From NCBI RefSeq assembly GCF_001895145.1, contig NZ_BDIR01000012.1, forward strand, positions 18,122 to 82,121: a DNA stretch of 64,000 nt, in the 5' to 3' direction. Shown here piece by piece: positions 29,286-37,761 of the stretch. The position numbers and the translations under genes were made by a program. Under the pieces are notes generated by a model. It was not told the origin of the DNA. It made no database searches and worked only from the letters and a program-made list of their open reading frames with translations. This DNA is from Arcobacter sp. LA11. GTDB taxonomy: Bacteria > Campylobacterota > Campylobacteria > Campylobacterales > Arcobacteraceae. How positions within the stretch are numbered: the stretch's first letter is position 1; each line of letters opens with the position of its first letter.

Positions 29286-29792
29286 TTATTTAGATAAATT
29301 ATCTAACTGAGTTATCATATTTCTAGCACTATCTTCGTTTAACGCTTTTTCATAAGATGTTAAAAGTTCTCTAGCTAAAATATTTGCTCCTAAATGTTGA
29401 AACTGTATCCTCATAGCTTGAAGTACTTTTGTACCTCCACCACCACTATGAGTTGCCAGACCTACAACTTTTTCGTTGAAAGCATCTCTCCAGTTTTCTG
29501 TTGCTCTTGAAGTCCAAGACATAGCATTGTTTAAAACTGCTGGCATAACTCCATTGTACTCAGGAGCTACAACAATAAAAGCGTTTAAAGACAAAATCTT
29601 TTCGGCTAAATCTGTAGCACTTTTAGGAATACCATGTTTCTCTTCTTCTATTGTATTGTAAAGTGGTAAATCTAAATCAACTAAATTTATAAGTTCTGTT
29701 TCTACATTTTGTTCACTTGCAATGCTTACAAGCTTTTGTCCTAGTTTCAAGTTGTTGTTTGAACTAGCGACTAAAATTCCTATTTTTGACAT
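29286..29792 (-). CDS. NADPH-dependent FMN reductase-family protein
   Basis: A 168-residue flavodoxin-fold oxidoreductase. The N-terminal phosphate loop (VASSNNNLKLGQKL) binds the FMN phosphate, and VVAPEYNGVMPAVLNNAMSW is the hallmark flavin-contact block (PEYNG). Family members reduce FMN, quinones, azo dyes or chromate with NAD(P)H; the natural substrate cannot be inferred. It is a single gene at the border of the restriction island. Confidence 0.85.
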   Translation of the reverse strand: MSKIGILVASSNNNLKLGQKLVSIASEQNVETELINLVDLDLPLYNTIEEEKHGIPKSATDLAEKILSLNAFIVVAPEYNGVMPAVLNNAMSWTSRATENWRDAFNEKVVGLATHSGGGGTKVLQAMRIQFQHLGANILARELLTSYEKALNEDSARNMITQLDNLSK

Positions 29793-29871
29793 GATAATCC
29801 TTGGTATTTATAATATTTATGGAATTCTATTCTCTTTTTATAAAAAGTCAATAAATTTTTTGAAATAAGTA

Positions 29872-30552
29872 TTAATTATAAACTTGTTTTAGCCTATCGA
29901 GTAAAGAGTTTAATATCACTTCATCAATCTTAATATCAATTCTACTTGAAATAATAATTTGTAACTCTATAGTCTTATTAATATACTCAACTTGTTCATC
30001 TATAGAAAATCTTTTCCAGTTATTATTTGACTTTTGTCCATTATGGTACTTTGTTAAAAGTTGAAAGTTATCTGGATGATGAACCCCTCTATTCTTTTTG
30101 TTTTTTAAAGCTTTTGCATGATCAACTTCAAAATGAATATTGTAAAACTCTTTAAACTCATCTCTTATTTTATAAAATTCATTAAGTCTATACTTATCAG
30201 AAGAATTCATGTTTTTTTCAGCTTCTTTTTTTGTAAGATTTATGTTTACATCTTCTAACTCTTCTTCTAACTCTTCTTTTGATTCTTCTTCTGTTATATA
30301 TTTTACACGGCGAGGACGTTCACTATTATCTATCTTTATAAAACTATCAAAGCCACCAGTTGAAAGCCTAGAACTAATACGAGCTGCTATTTCTCTTAAG
30401 CCCGTTGTATCATTCTTTTGATTCTGAGCTTCTTGGTTAGCTTTTTCTAAAACATCAGGATAAAGTTCTCCAACCTTTTCCGCCCATTGTGAAACAGTTA
30501 TATAATCATCAAAACTTTTTAATGCTTCTAAATATTTTTCATGTATTTTCAT
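29872..30552 (-). CDS. HNH endonuclease
   Basis: About 226 residues from the preferred ATG at 30552, which has a strong AGGGAG ribosome site four bases upstream. The open frame continues upstream only by rare starts (TTG at 30651, ATG at 30621) lacking such a site. The N-terminal part (SFDDYITVSQWAEKVGELYP, GLREIAARISS) looks like a helical DNA-binding region, and the C-terminal HNH nuclease core is FEVDHAKAL, then HHPDNFQLL and HNGQKSNNNW. It lacks zinc-binding CxxC pairs. It is the last gene of the hsd block, so a role in DNA restriction is plausible. The target is unknown. Confidence 0.75.
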   Translation of the reverse strand: MKIHEKYLEALKSFDDYITVSQWAEKVGELYPDVLEKANQEAQNQKNDTTGLREIAARISSRLSTGGFDSFIKIDNSERPRRVKYITEEESKEELEEELEDVNINLTKKEAEKNMNSSDKYRLNEFYKIRDEFKEFYNIHFEVDHAKALKNKKNRGVHHPDNFQLLTKYHNGQKSNNNWKRFSIDEQVEYINKTIELQIIISSRIDIKIDEVILNSLLDRLKQVYN

Positions 30553-30683
30553 AAAACTCCCTAAATCCAACTTTTCATATTCTTCTTCAATATTATTTTC
30601 ATCGATTACGTTTTTTTGCATATTGCACAGCGACCTGCAAATTGTCCCCAAATTATATTTTTTGTTTTTGGTGTTACTGCCAT
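30553..30683 (-). pseudogene. Frameshifted relic of the 5' end of another HNH-type gene
   Basis: Immediately after the RhuM stop, an ATG at 30683 opens a frame reading MAVTPKTKNIIWGQF then AGRCAICKK, the typical start of zinc-ribbon HNH nucleases, and stops at a T7 run (30611-30617). Adding one base to that run would continue it as NVIDENN and EKLDLG until it meets the ribosome site of the next gene. I read this as the stump of an HNH gene whose body was lost or replaced. The alternative is one long gene with a sequencing or phase frameshift. Confidence 0.5.
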
Positions 30684-30684
30684 T

Positions 30685-31719
30685 TCATTTTCCCTCAATT
30701 TGATTAAGCAGTAAATCAAAATCAGATAAATATTTTTTATCTTGTATCACTCTATACTTTTCATATTCTGATTCTGCTTTTAGTTTAGCTTGAAGAGCAG
30801 ATACTTTACCATTATCTAAAAGTATAGGATACATTGATAAATCCAAGAACTTATCTAAAAACTCTATCCAGTCTTTCATATTCATTACGATTCCACGATT
30901 CGCTCTATTATCTGCAAGATCAAGATATGCTGATACTATTTTTTCTAACTGTTTTATATGTTCACTATCAAGATAATTTTTTGCTGTACTTACATCTGAT
31001 TTAAGTATCTTTCCATCTGGCGCATTTTTCCAAGTTTTAAGCCCCATATATATTTTAGTAGCATCAGCTTCACTATATATTATCTCAGCAGCTGTTTTCC
31101 CACATATTGCCCAATGAAGTTTATTCTGAACAGTAGAATAAAACTGTTTTGTTAGATCATCATTTTTATCATAATCAGCACTTAAAGCATATATATCTGT
31201 AATCTTTTGATAAAACCGTCTCTCACTAAGTCTTATTTCTCTTATACGCTCTAGTTGCTCTTCAAAGTAATCTATACCAAAATGTTGAAGATGTTTTAAT
31301 CTTTCATCATCCATAGTAAAACCTTTGATGATATACTCATGTAAAATCTCACTTGCCCATTTTCTAAACTCTATAGCTCTATGAGAGTTTACTTTATAGC
31401 CTACGGCTGTGATTACTTTTAGATTGTAGTATTGAACTTCTTTAGTTTGAGTTTTTCCCTCTATTGCACCATGTTCTGTGGTATGTCGGAATTTCCGACA
31501 TACCACTTTTTCATCTAATTCTTCATCATCAAATATCTTTTTAATATGCTCAGTGATAGTACTTCTACCCTTATCAAAAAGCTCTGCAATTTGCTTTTGA
31601 GTCAACCACAAAGTTTCATCATGGAAAAACACATTGATATTTACTTTTGCATCATCTATTTTAAATATCACAAAGTTTGAAAACTTTTGAGGAGTATTTA
31701 TTGAGATTTGTTTATCCAT
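30685..31719 (-). CDS. RhuM-family protein
   Basis: A 344-residue protein of the virulence-RhuM family. The winged-helix-like N-terminal region includes ETLWLTQKQIAELFDKGRSTITEHI, here seen as LWLTQKQIAELF and STITEHIKKIF, followed by EVQYYNLKVITAVGYKVNS and AIEFRKWA, which are strongly conserved family blocks. Family members were first seen on a Salmonella pathogenicity island, but many lie in restriction or defence loci; no biochemical function is established. It is 73 bases downstream of the HNH gene, with AT-rich sequence and a 12-bp palindrome (ATATTGCAATAT) that may hold its own promoter. Confidence 0.85.
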   Translation of the reverse strand: MDKQISINTPQKFSNFVIFKIDDAKVNINVFFHDETLWLTQKQIAELFDKGRSTITEHIKKIFDDEELDEKVVCRKFRHTTEHGAIEGKTQTKEVQYYNLKVITAVGYKVNSHRAIEFRKWASEILHEYIIKGFTMDDERLKHLQHFGIDYFEEQLERIREIRLSERRFYQKITDIYALSADYDKNDDLTKQFYSTVQNKLHWAICGKTAAEIIYSEADATKIYMGLKTWKNAPDGKILKSDVSTAKNYLDSEHIKQLEKIVSAYLDLADNRANRGIVMNMKDWIEFLDKFLDLSMYPILLDNGKVSALQAKLKAESEYEKYRVIQDKKYLSDFDLLLNQIEGK

Positions 31720-31792
31720 ATTTTAGCCTATATTTTTATTTTATCTTATCAAAAAAAATTCTTTTTATTTAAAAACCTGTCATATTGCAATA

Positions 31793-32869
31793 TCAAATTA
31801 TATCTACCTCTTGTAAATCCCTCAATATCCCTTTTCTCTTACACTCTTTAATAAAAGGAACTTCCCATAAGTAATCTTTACTCAAAGGATTGCTTTTTTG
31901 ATTCTCTTCTAAAAGTTCAATATATTCATCTATAGTATAAGGATTATCTTTTCTATTGATAGCAGTATTTACCTCATCCAACCAAGCTTTAGCTCCTAGT
32001 TTACTTGATACTTTTTGCTTATATCTATCTTTTATTCTAAATACCCTATCCCAGCTTTCAACTTCCTCTTTATATTTTAAAGTTTTTAGCTCTACATTGA
32101 CATCTTTTTGAGATAAGGTTTCAATCTTTTTTGTTTGTAGGCTTACATCTACCCCTATATCAATATCATTTCCCCCATAAGGATAAAATGCCTTTACTCT
32201 TTTACCATTTTTTGCTATTGGATTTTTCTTAAGTTTATAAGAGGAATTACATCTATTACACATTGGAGCAAGATTTTTTAAATTGATCGAAGTAAAAGGG
32301 AAATCTCCTTTTGATAAAAAATGATCATAAGCCTCTTTTGGTAAGTTTCCCCCAAACTCTAAAAGATGCAACCCACAAAAAGGGCAAAGCTCTGTATTTT
32401 TTTTAATAAACTTTTTATAATGCCTATCCATACTACTATTAAGTATATCTTTTACATCTTTTAAATGGATCACATCGGTATAGATACTTTCAAAGAACTT
32501 ATGTATCTCTTTTGATAAATCCTCATCTATTTTTTTTAGATCATTAAAATCCATATAGATACGACTCTTATCTTCAAAAAGTTCTTGAATACTATTATTC
32601 ATATCAAAAAACTGTGCAATTGTATTTTTTTGTATCTCACTAAGTTGTGCAAATTTTTCATAGATAGATTTTATAGGAGCATAAAGATGATCTTTTTTAA
32701 CCTGTGGATTATTATATAACCGTATAATCATATCTTTAAGCTTATCATCTGTGATCAAATCCACATCAAAATCACCACTAGCATTACACCAAAAATCTTT
32801 TACAAGATATTTCATACACTCGTGCATAAGCTTTACATTATCATCTACATACTCATATTGAAATAACAT
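31793..32869 (-). CDS. HNH endonuclease paired with the ATPase (PtuB-like)
   Basis: A 358-residue nuclease. The zinc-finger HNH core lies mid-protein: CPFCG near residue 160, DHFLSKGDFPF near 183, NLKNLAPMCNRCNSSYK near 200 with the second Cys pair. The N-terminal ~150 residues are helical and probably contact the partner. It begins two bases after the ATPase stop, and an ATPase plus HNH pair is the composition of Septu (PtuA plus PtuB). Assignment to Septu rests on this arrangement and not on a profile match; it may be another ATPase-HNH defence family. Confidence 0.75.
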   Translation of the reverse strand: MLFQYEYVDDNVKLMHECMKYLVKDFWCNASGDFDVDLITDDKLKDMIIRLYNNPQVKKDHLYAPIKSIYEKFAQLSEIQKNTIAQFFDMNNSIQELFEDKSRIYMDFNDLKKIDEDLSKEIHKFFESIYTDVIHLKDVKDILNSSMDRHYKKFIKKNTELCPFCGLHLLEFGGNLPKEAYDHFLSKGDFPFTSINLKNLAPMCNRCNSSYKLKKNPIAKNGKRVKAFYPYGGNDIDIGVDVSLQTKKIETLSQKDVNVELKTLKYKEEVESWDRVFRIKDRYKQKVSSKLGAKAWLDEVNTAINRKDNPYTIDEYIELLEENQKSNPLSKDYLWEVPFIKECKRKGILRDLQEVDII

Positions 32870-32871
32870 AA

Positions 32872-34602
32872 CTACTTTTTAAAAAACTCCATTGTTTCTA
32901 TAGACCTACCTATAATACTCTCTAACTCTTCAAGCACCTCTTTTTTATTTTTTGATTTTCGTAGTTTTTTCTTATACTCTTTTAATACCTCTTGTGCAAA
33001 CTTACCTATTGTATTTGTCTCATCAAAAATATTCATTGTGATAAGATTTACAGAAGTTCCAAGGGTATTAAACTCAGGTCGCTTACAATCTACACTTCCA
33101 TCTTCCAAATCCTTAGAAAAAATAAGCACCTTTTCTCTTCTAGTATCAGACACAATAAAAGGTGAATGGGAAGTTATCAAAAATTCTGCTTTTGCATAAG
33201 CTTTTTCATCTTCTTTTGAAGAAAAACATTTTCTTAATACACTCATATACTCCGCTCTCCAAGATGGGTTAAAGTGGGTCTCTGGTTCATCTAGTAAAAA
33301 GAGTGATTGGGTATCCCTATAGATTAGTGCTAGTCCTATGGAGTGTAAAAACTGATACTCTCCATCTGAGAGGGATTTACTATATACTGGCTCATCAAGC
33401 CCTTTTTTCTTTAGCATAAAATTTTTAAAGGTGAAAAATCTTTTATTCCATGAGGCTTGGGGTAAGTAGCCTTTAGCAAAGAGGCTTTTTGATTCATAGA
33501 GTTTCTTTTTTGTCTCCACATCCACATGATAATAGTTTAAGTTTATAAGGGTTTGAAAGGTTTGAAAAAGGGTAAGTCTTCCCTCTTTTCCTATTCCAAA
33601 CTGTAAAGTAAAAGCCTCTTTTAAATTATCATCTAAATAATAATCCAGAGAAAGATCCTTTGTTTTTTCATTTCTATAGTCCATAGTAGCACAGCTTTTT
33701 AGCTTTTCTATTTGCTCTGCAATTTGATCTTTTAAAAACCTTGATCTCTCTTTTAGCTGTGTTCCTTTTTTCCCTTTCTCTTTTACCTCAACTACCACTC
33801 TTGTATCTATATCATCTTTTATCACTATTCTAAAAGACTCCACAGATTTCACCCCTATAGTCTCTTTAAATACTTTATTCACCTTTTCATCCCCATAGAT
33901 AAAATTAGTGATAAATATGGCTTGGGAAAAAACATCATCAAGGTAGATCATCCTAGATTCAGGGTTTTTAAAACGTATATCTTTTGCTAAATAATCATCT
34001 AAATACTCATCATGTTGAATAAGTCTCATTTTATAAAAAGGTAAGCTTAGTATCTCATTTTGCCCTGATGAATACCCTAAAATATAAGAGGGTAAATACT
34101 CTTTTACATCATCCGCTAAAAGATATAGGGATTGTCCAGTATTATCTTCTATAGAAACCATAATATCTTTTTTTGGTTTTCGCTCAATTGTAACTAATAT
34201 TTCATCGTTATTTTGATTGGTTATATAATATTGAAGTTTATACTTTTCTGGTTTTATTTTATACTTAGAGTTTTTAGTAAACTCTTGAAATATCTTTAGC
34301 TCTTTATATTCTCTATTATCTACATATTCATGCTCTTTATTTGAGATATATTTTTGCTTTTTATTATCCACATAAGGAGGATCAATCTCTTTTGGTAAAA
34401 AGTTAAGATGTTGTATCTCTACTTGATAAAATATAGCAGATAAAAGCTCCAAAATATTGGACTTACCACTTCCATTTCTCCCCACCACACAATATGGCTC
34501 TATAGCAGAGTTATCCCTTGGTGGCTCTTTTATAAAATCAAGACTAAATCCACTTTTTAAACTTCCAAAATCATCATGGAGTTCTATACGCTTAAGTCGC
34601 AT
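32872..34602 (-). CDS. Restriction-associated SMC/ABC-type AAA ATPase (PtuA-like)
   Basis: A 576-residue ATPase with an OLD/RecF/SMC-type split head. Walker A is VGRNGSGKSNILELL near residue 40; the ABC signature region is SLSDGEYQFLHSIGLAL near 410, and Walker B with catalytic Glu is LFLLDEPETHFNP near 435, followed by FLITSHSPFIVSD. There is no Toprim nuclease domain. It matches what is usually called a restriction-system-associated AAA ATPase. It overlaps hsdS by 19 bases and abuts the HNH gene, linking the type I system to the nuclease pair. Confidence 0.85.
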   Translation of the reverse strand: MRLKRIELHDDFGSLKSGFSLDFIKEPPRDNSAIEPYCVVGRNGSGKSNILELLSAIFYQVEIQHLNFLPKEIDPPYVDNKKQKYISNKEHEYVDNREYKELKIFQEFTKNSKYKIKPEKYKLQYYITNQNNDEILVTIERKPKKDIMVSIEDNTGQSLYLLADDVKEYLPSYILGYSSGQNEILSLPFYKMRLIQHDEYLDDYLAKDIRFKNPESRMIYLDDVFSQAIFITNFIYGDEKVNKVFKETIGVKSVESFRIVIKDDIDTRVVVEVKEKGKKGTQLKERSRFLKDQIAEQIEKLKSCATMDYRNEKTKDLSLDYYLDDNLKEAFTLQFGIGKEGRLTLFQTFQTLINLNYYHVDVETKKKLYESKSLFAKGYLPQASWNKRFFTFKNFMLKKKGLDEPVYSKSLSDGEYQFLHSIGLALIYRDTQSLFLLDEPETHFNPSWRAEYMSVLRKCFSSKEDEKAYAKAEFLITSHSPFIVSDTRREKVLIFSKDLEDGSVDCKRPEFNTLGTSVNLITMNIFDETNTIGKFAQEVLKEYKKKLRKSKNKKEVLEELESIIGRSIETMEFFKK

Positions 34603-36128
34603 TTTTTCACTCCTAGTAGTATCTGTTTTGTTTCCCTATCAAAGATTTGAAAAAGTTTTTCCTCTTTTAAAAGCTGAAAAATAGTATCTTTAAAAGTAAA
34701 AGGTTTTTCATTTTTATTTTGATCTTCATCATAGGGAATATCAAAGCCATATTTATCTGTAAATAGTTTATAAAGTTCTGTAAAAGTACTCTCTTTTTCT
34801 AGTAGCTCTTTAAGGATTTTTTGAAAGTATTTATCATCTTCTATAGTAAGAGTATGTATATACTCCTCTTTTCCTATCTCTGTAAAAGCATGTATAGAGC
34901 TTTCTTGAAGTATCTTTTCTGCTTTAGAACTACTAGGTTTATTTTTTATATATAGTGTTGAAACTTCTGATTTATCATAAGATGGACTTGTTTCTAAGAG
35001 TTCTGGTTTTACATCTATAAGCTCTTCTAAGCTATTTAAATCAAGCTCCCCTTTAAAAGCTTTTTGGGATACTGAAGCAAAAAGTTGATTTAGTTCATCA
35101 AGGCTTTTTTGATAGGTTTTTTTTGTGGTTTCTATTTTTTTTACTATATTTGAGAATTTATCTTGTAGGTCTTTATCAACTACATATATTTTTTCTTTAT
35201 GTACAATATTTCTATTTAAAGTGGGAACTCCAGCACCTCTTACAAATCTATTTAATTTAAAGAATTTAACTAAATAAGTTAAATAAATAAGATTATTTCC
35301 AAATGTATTAATACTAAATAAAGTTGTATTCAAAGGCCAAAAAGGTTTTTCTGAATAATATACTTCTCCAATTGTACCAGACCGCCCTGTTACAATACCA
35401 TATTCACATCTATATTCATTATGATTAGTTAGTATTCCATTTGACCCATAAACATTAAAGTCACCATTTTCCTCTCTATCTTTTTTAGGTAAATCATAGC
35501 CTCTTTGAAGCTTCACTACATTTTCAAATAAATCTATGGGTCTATTTTGACTATTAGTAATAGGATCACCAAATATATCCAAAAATGTACTTTTTACTAA
35601 TTTATCAAGAAGCTCTATAGTTTTTTCCCTTTTTAAGATCAGGATTTCTATTTGGGATAATAGATTTGCTATTTTTTTCTGCTCTTCTATTGTATTTGGT
35701 AAAGGTATTTTAATTTTTGCTAGTGTTTTTTGATTAAGGGTTTTTCCTTTTACCGCTATTTTTGCATCATTTAATAATGGTACAAATTTTAAAGCATAAT
35801 ACAAATAATCTTTAGATAATTCCACATCTTCTTTTATATTTAAAGCGGCAATTGCTTCATTTGTATATAGATCACAATCTGTAAAAGCAAGTTTTCCTAT
35901 ACTTAGTTTAAAACTCATTAAAAGAGTACCTTTTTTTACAAGCCTACAGTTTTTTTCTTCCACTGCTTTTTGAGTTATTTGCTCTTTTGTTTTACATACT
36001 GTTTTTTCTTTTAAATCACTTATAGTAACCCAAGGATAACCTTTTCCCCAATATGTTTCTGTTTTTCTATCAGGTGTTTTACCTATTTGGATATTACATA
36101 GTTTTGAAAGCTCTACTAATTTATACAT
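34584..36128 (-). CDS. hsdS: Type I restriction-modification specificity subunit
   Basis: A 514-residue S subunit with two target-recognition domains. The first (residues ~1-155) starts with VELSKLCNIQIGKTPDRKT and the second (~185-340) with FENVVKLQRGYDLP; each is followed by a long conserved helix (EEQKKIANLLSQIEILI and LQDKFSNIVKKIETTKK). It sets the bipartite DNA site for both HsdM and HsdR. The last ~115 residues, after QKAFKGELDL, are an acidic/helical extension not found in a typical 400-460 residue HsdS. It starts one base after hsdM and overlaps the ATPase gene by 19 bases. Confidence 0.9.
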   Translation of the reverse strand: MYKLVELSKLCNIQIGKTPDRKTETYWGKGYPWVTISDLKEKTVCKTKEQITQKAVEEKNCRLVKKGTLLMSFKLSIGKLAFTDCDLYTNEAIAALNIKEDVELSKDYLYYALKFVPLLNDAKIAVKGKTLNQKTLAKIKIPLPNTIEEQKKIANLLSQIEILILKREKTIELLDKLVKSTFLDIFGDPITNSQNRPIDLFENVVKLQRGYDLPKKDREENGDFNVYGSNGILTNHNEYRCEYGIVTGRSGTIGEVYYSEKPFWPLNTTLFSINTFGNNLIYLTYLVKFFKLNRFVRGAGVPTLNRNIVHKEKIYVVDKDLQDKFSNIVKKIETTKKTYQKSLDELNQLFASVSQKAFKGELDLNSLEELIDVKPELLETSPSYDKSEVSTLYIKNKPSSSKAEKILQESSIHAFTEIGKEEYIHTLTIEDDKYFQKILKELLEKESTFTELYKLFTDKYGFDIPYDEDQNKNEKPFTFKDTIFQLLKEEKLFQIFDRETKQILLGVKKCDLSV

Positions 36129-36129
36129 T

Positions 36130-37761
36130 TTAGAATAAACTCTTTAAATCTTTAAGCTCACTTTGTATCTCATCTTCTAAACTTATAAGCTCATCTAAAA
36201 TATCCTTTGGCGCATCATAAACTTCTTCTTCATAAGTAATTTCTTGGTAGCTTCCAAAGCTAAGGTCATAGCCGTTTTCTTTGATCTCTTTTTTAGGTAC
36301 TAAGAAGTATTTTACTTTTCTATCATTTTGCTCTTTTAGACTGGCTCTTTCTTTATACTTTTTTATAATATCTTGTAAATCACCATAGTCACGAGTCCCA
36401 TCCTCTTTATATCTAGGTTTTCTTTTATCATCTAAATCGTATCCATCACTTTGCATATCATAGAAAAACACCTCATCAGTATCTCCACCTTTAGTAAAGA
36501 TCAGTATAGCTGTAGCTACTCCTGCGTAGGGTTTAAATACCCCACTTGGCATAGTGATCACTGCTTTTAGTTCAGACTCTTCTATCATAAGTGCTCTAGC
36601 CTCTTTAAAAGCTTTGGCACTTCCAAAAAGCACCCCTTGAGGGATGATGATACCAGCTGTTCCACCTACCTTTAAAAGGGTATGAATCCTATCGATAAAA
36701 AGAAGCTCTGTTTTTGTAGTACCTAGTCTTAGTTTATCGTCCATCTCCCCTTTATTTAGGTTTCCTGTAAAGGGTGGATTTGCTAAAACCACATCATAAG
36801 AGTTTAGCTCACCTTCATATTTTTGAAAACTTTTACTTAGGGTATCGGTGTATTCTATATTTGGGTTGGTGATACCGTGCATCATAAGGTTCATAAGACC
36901 AAGCCTTACCATGGTCACATCTATATCGTAGCCTTTTAGGCTAGTGTCTAGGGTCTTTTTTACCTCTTCTTTTAGTATAGCACTTGTACTACTTCTAGTA
37001 AAACCATTTTCATCTACTTTGTGGTGTTTACCCTCTGTATCCAGTGAAGTGGTGATATACTGATAGGCTCCTAGTAAAAACCCTGCACTACCACAAGCTG
37101 GATCGGTAATCTTATTGCCATATTTTGGCTCTACAAGATCAACTAGTAGATTGATAATCTGCCGTGGGGTTCTAAACTGTCCATTTTTCCCTGCACTTGC
37201 GATCTCACTTAGAAGCATCTCATATACATCACCTTGGATATCTTGGTGGGCTTGTCCATTCTCCAAAGCATCTTTTTCTATCTCTTTAAAAATATCTTCG
37301 ATGATATACATAGCCTCATGTAAAAGAGATGCACTAGGTATCACAAATACGGCGTTTTTCATATATTTTGTAAAGTGGGAGTTTTCTCCGCCTATCTCTT
37401 TGATAAAAGGAAATACATATTGGGTGATATGCTCTAGTCTCTCTTCTGAGCTTAGATGGGTAAAGATACTCCATTTGAATTCTGTTTTAGGAAAATCTTC
37501 AGGTTCTTCTTTTTCTTTACCTGTTTTTTTATCTATCTTTTTTACAAGTTTTGTATAAGTTCCCTCAAAAATAGAATCGTACTTTTCTCCAGTAAATTCA
37601 GCATTTTCTATATTTTTTATATCAAGATCATCAAGCTTTTTTATAAAAAGAAGATAAGTTATCTGCTCTATAGCTGTAAGTGGATTTGAGATACCTCCAC
37701 TCCAAAATTTATTCCATAGTTTATCTATAAGGCTCTCTAGGTTTTTATTTAAATGCAACAT
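36130..37761 (-). CDS. hsdM: Type I restriction-modification methyltransferase subunit
   Basis: A 543-residue N6-adenine methyltransferase. The N-terminal helical HsdM domain (LWNKFWSGGISNP) is followed by the SAM-binding motif DPACGSAGFLLGAY near residue 220 and the catalytic NPPF in ANPPFTGNL near 327. It methylates the host copy of the site chosen by HsdS, protecting it from HsdR. It shares one base with the hsdR stop (TAATG), so translation is coupled. No truncation seen. Confidence 0.95.
   Translation of the reverse strand: MLHLNKNLESLIDKLWNKFWSGGISNPLTAIEQITYLLFIKKLDDLDIKNIENAEFTGEKYDSIFEGTYTKLVKKIDKKTGKEKEEPEDFPKTEFKWSIFTHLSSEERLEHITQYVFPFIKEIGGENSHFTKYMKNAVFVIPSASLLHEAMYIIEDIFKEIEKDALENGQAHQDIQGDVYEMLLSEIASAGKNGQFRTPRQIINLLVDLVEPKYGNKITDPACGSAGFLLGAYQYITTSLDTEGKHHKVDENGFTRSSTSAILKEEVKKTLDTSLKGYDIDVTMVRLGLMNLMMHGITNPNIEYTDTLSKSFQKYEGELNSYDVVLANPPFTGNLNKGEMDDKLRLGTTKTELLFIDRIHTLLKVGGTAGIIIPQGVLFGSAKAFKEARALMIEESELKAVITMPSGVFKPYAGVATAILIFTKGGDTDEVFFYDMQSDGYDLDDKRKPRYKEDGTRDYGDLQDIIKKYKERASLKEQNDRKVKYFLVPKKEIKENGYDLSFGSYQEITYEEEVYDAPKDILDELISLEDEIQSELKDLKSLF

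Noticed and set aside
30621..30651. Start of the HNH gene at TTG 30651 or ATG 30621
   Set aside because: No ribosome site is seen there, while ATG 30552 has AGGGAG; the codons before it look like the out-of-frame end of another gene.
31782..31793. ATATTGCAATAT as an operator for rhuM
   Set aside because: A single AT-rich 12-bp palindrome is expected by chance in DNA this rich in A and T; it is mentioned only as a possibility in the gene entry.
37115..37558. 147-codon open frame opposite hsdM
   Set aside because: It lies wholly inside hsdM on the other strand, has no family motif, and is explained by codon bias of the real gene. The same holds for the other long antisense frames, such as 15356-15709 opposite nuoI and 26536-26892 opposite the K/E-rich linker.
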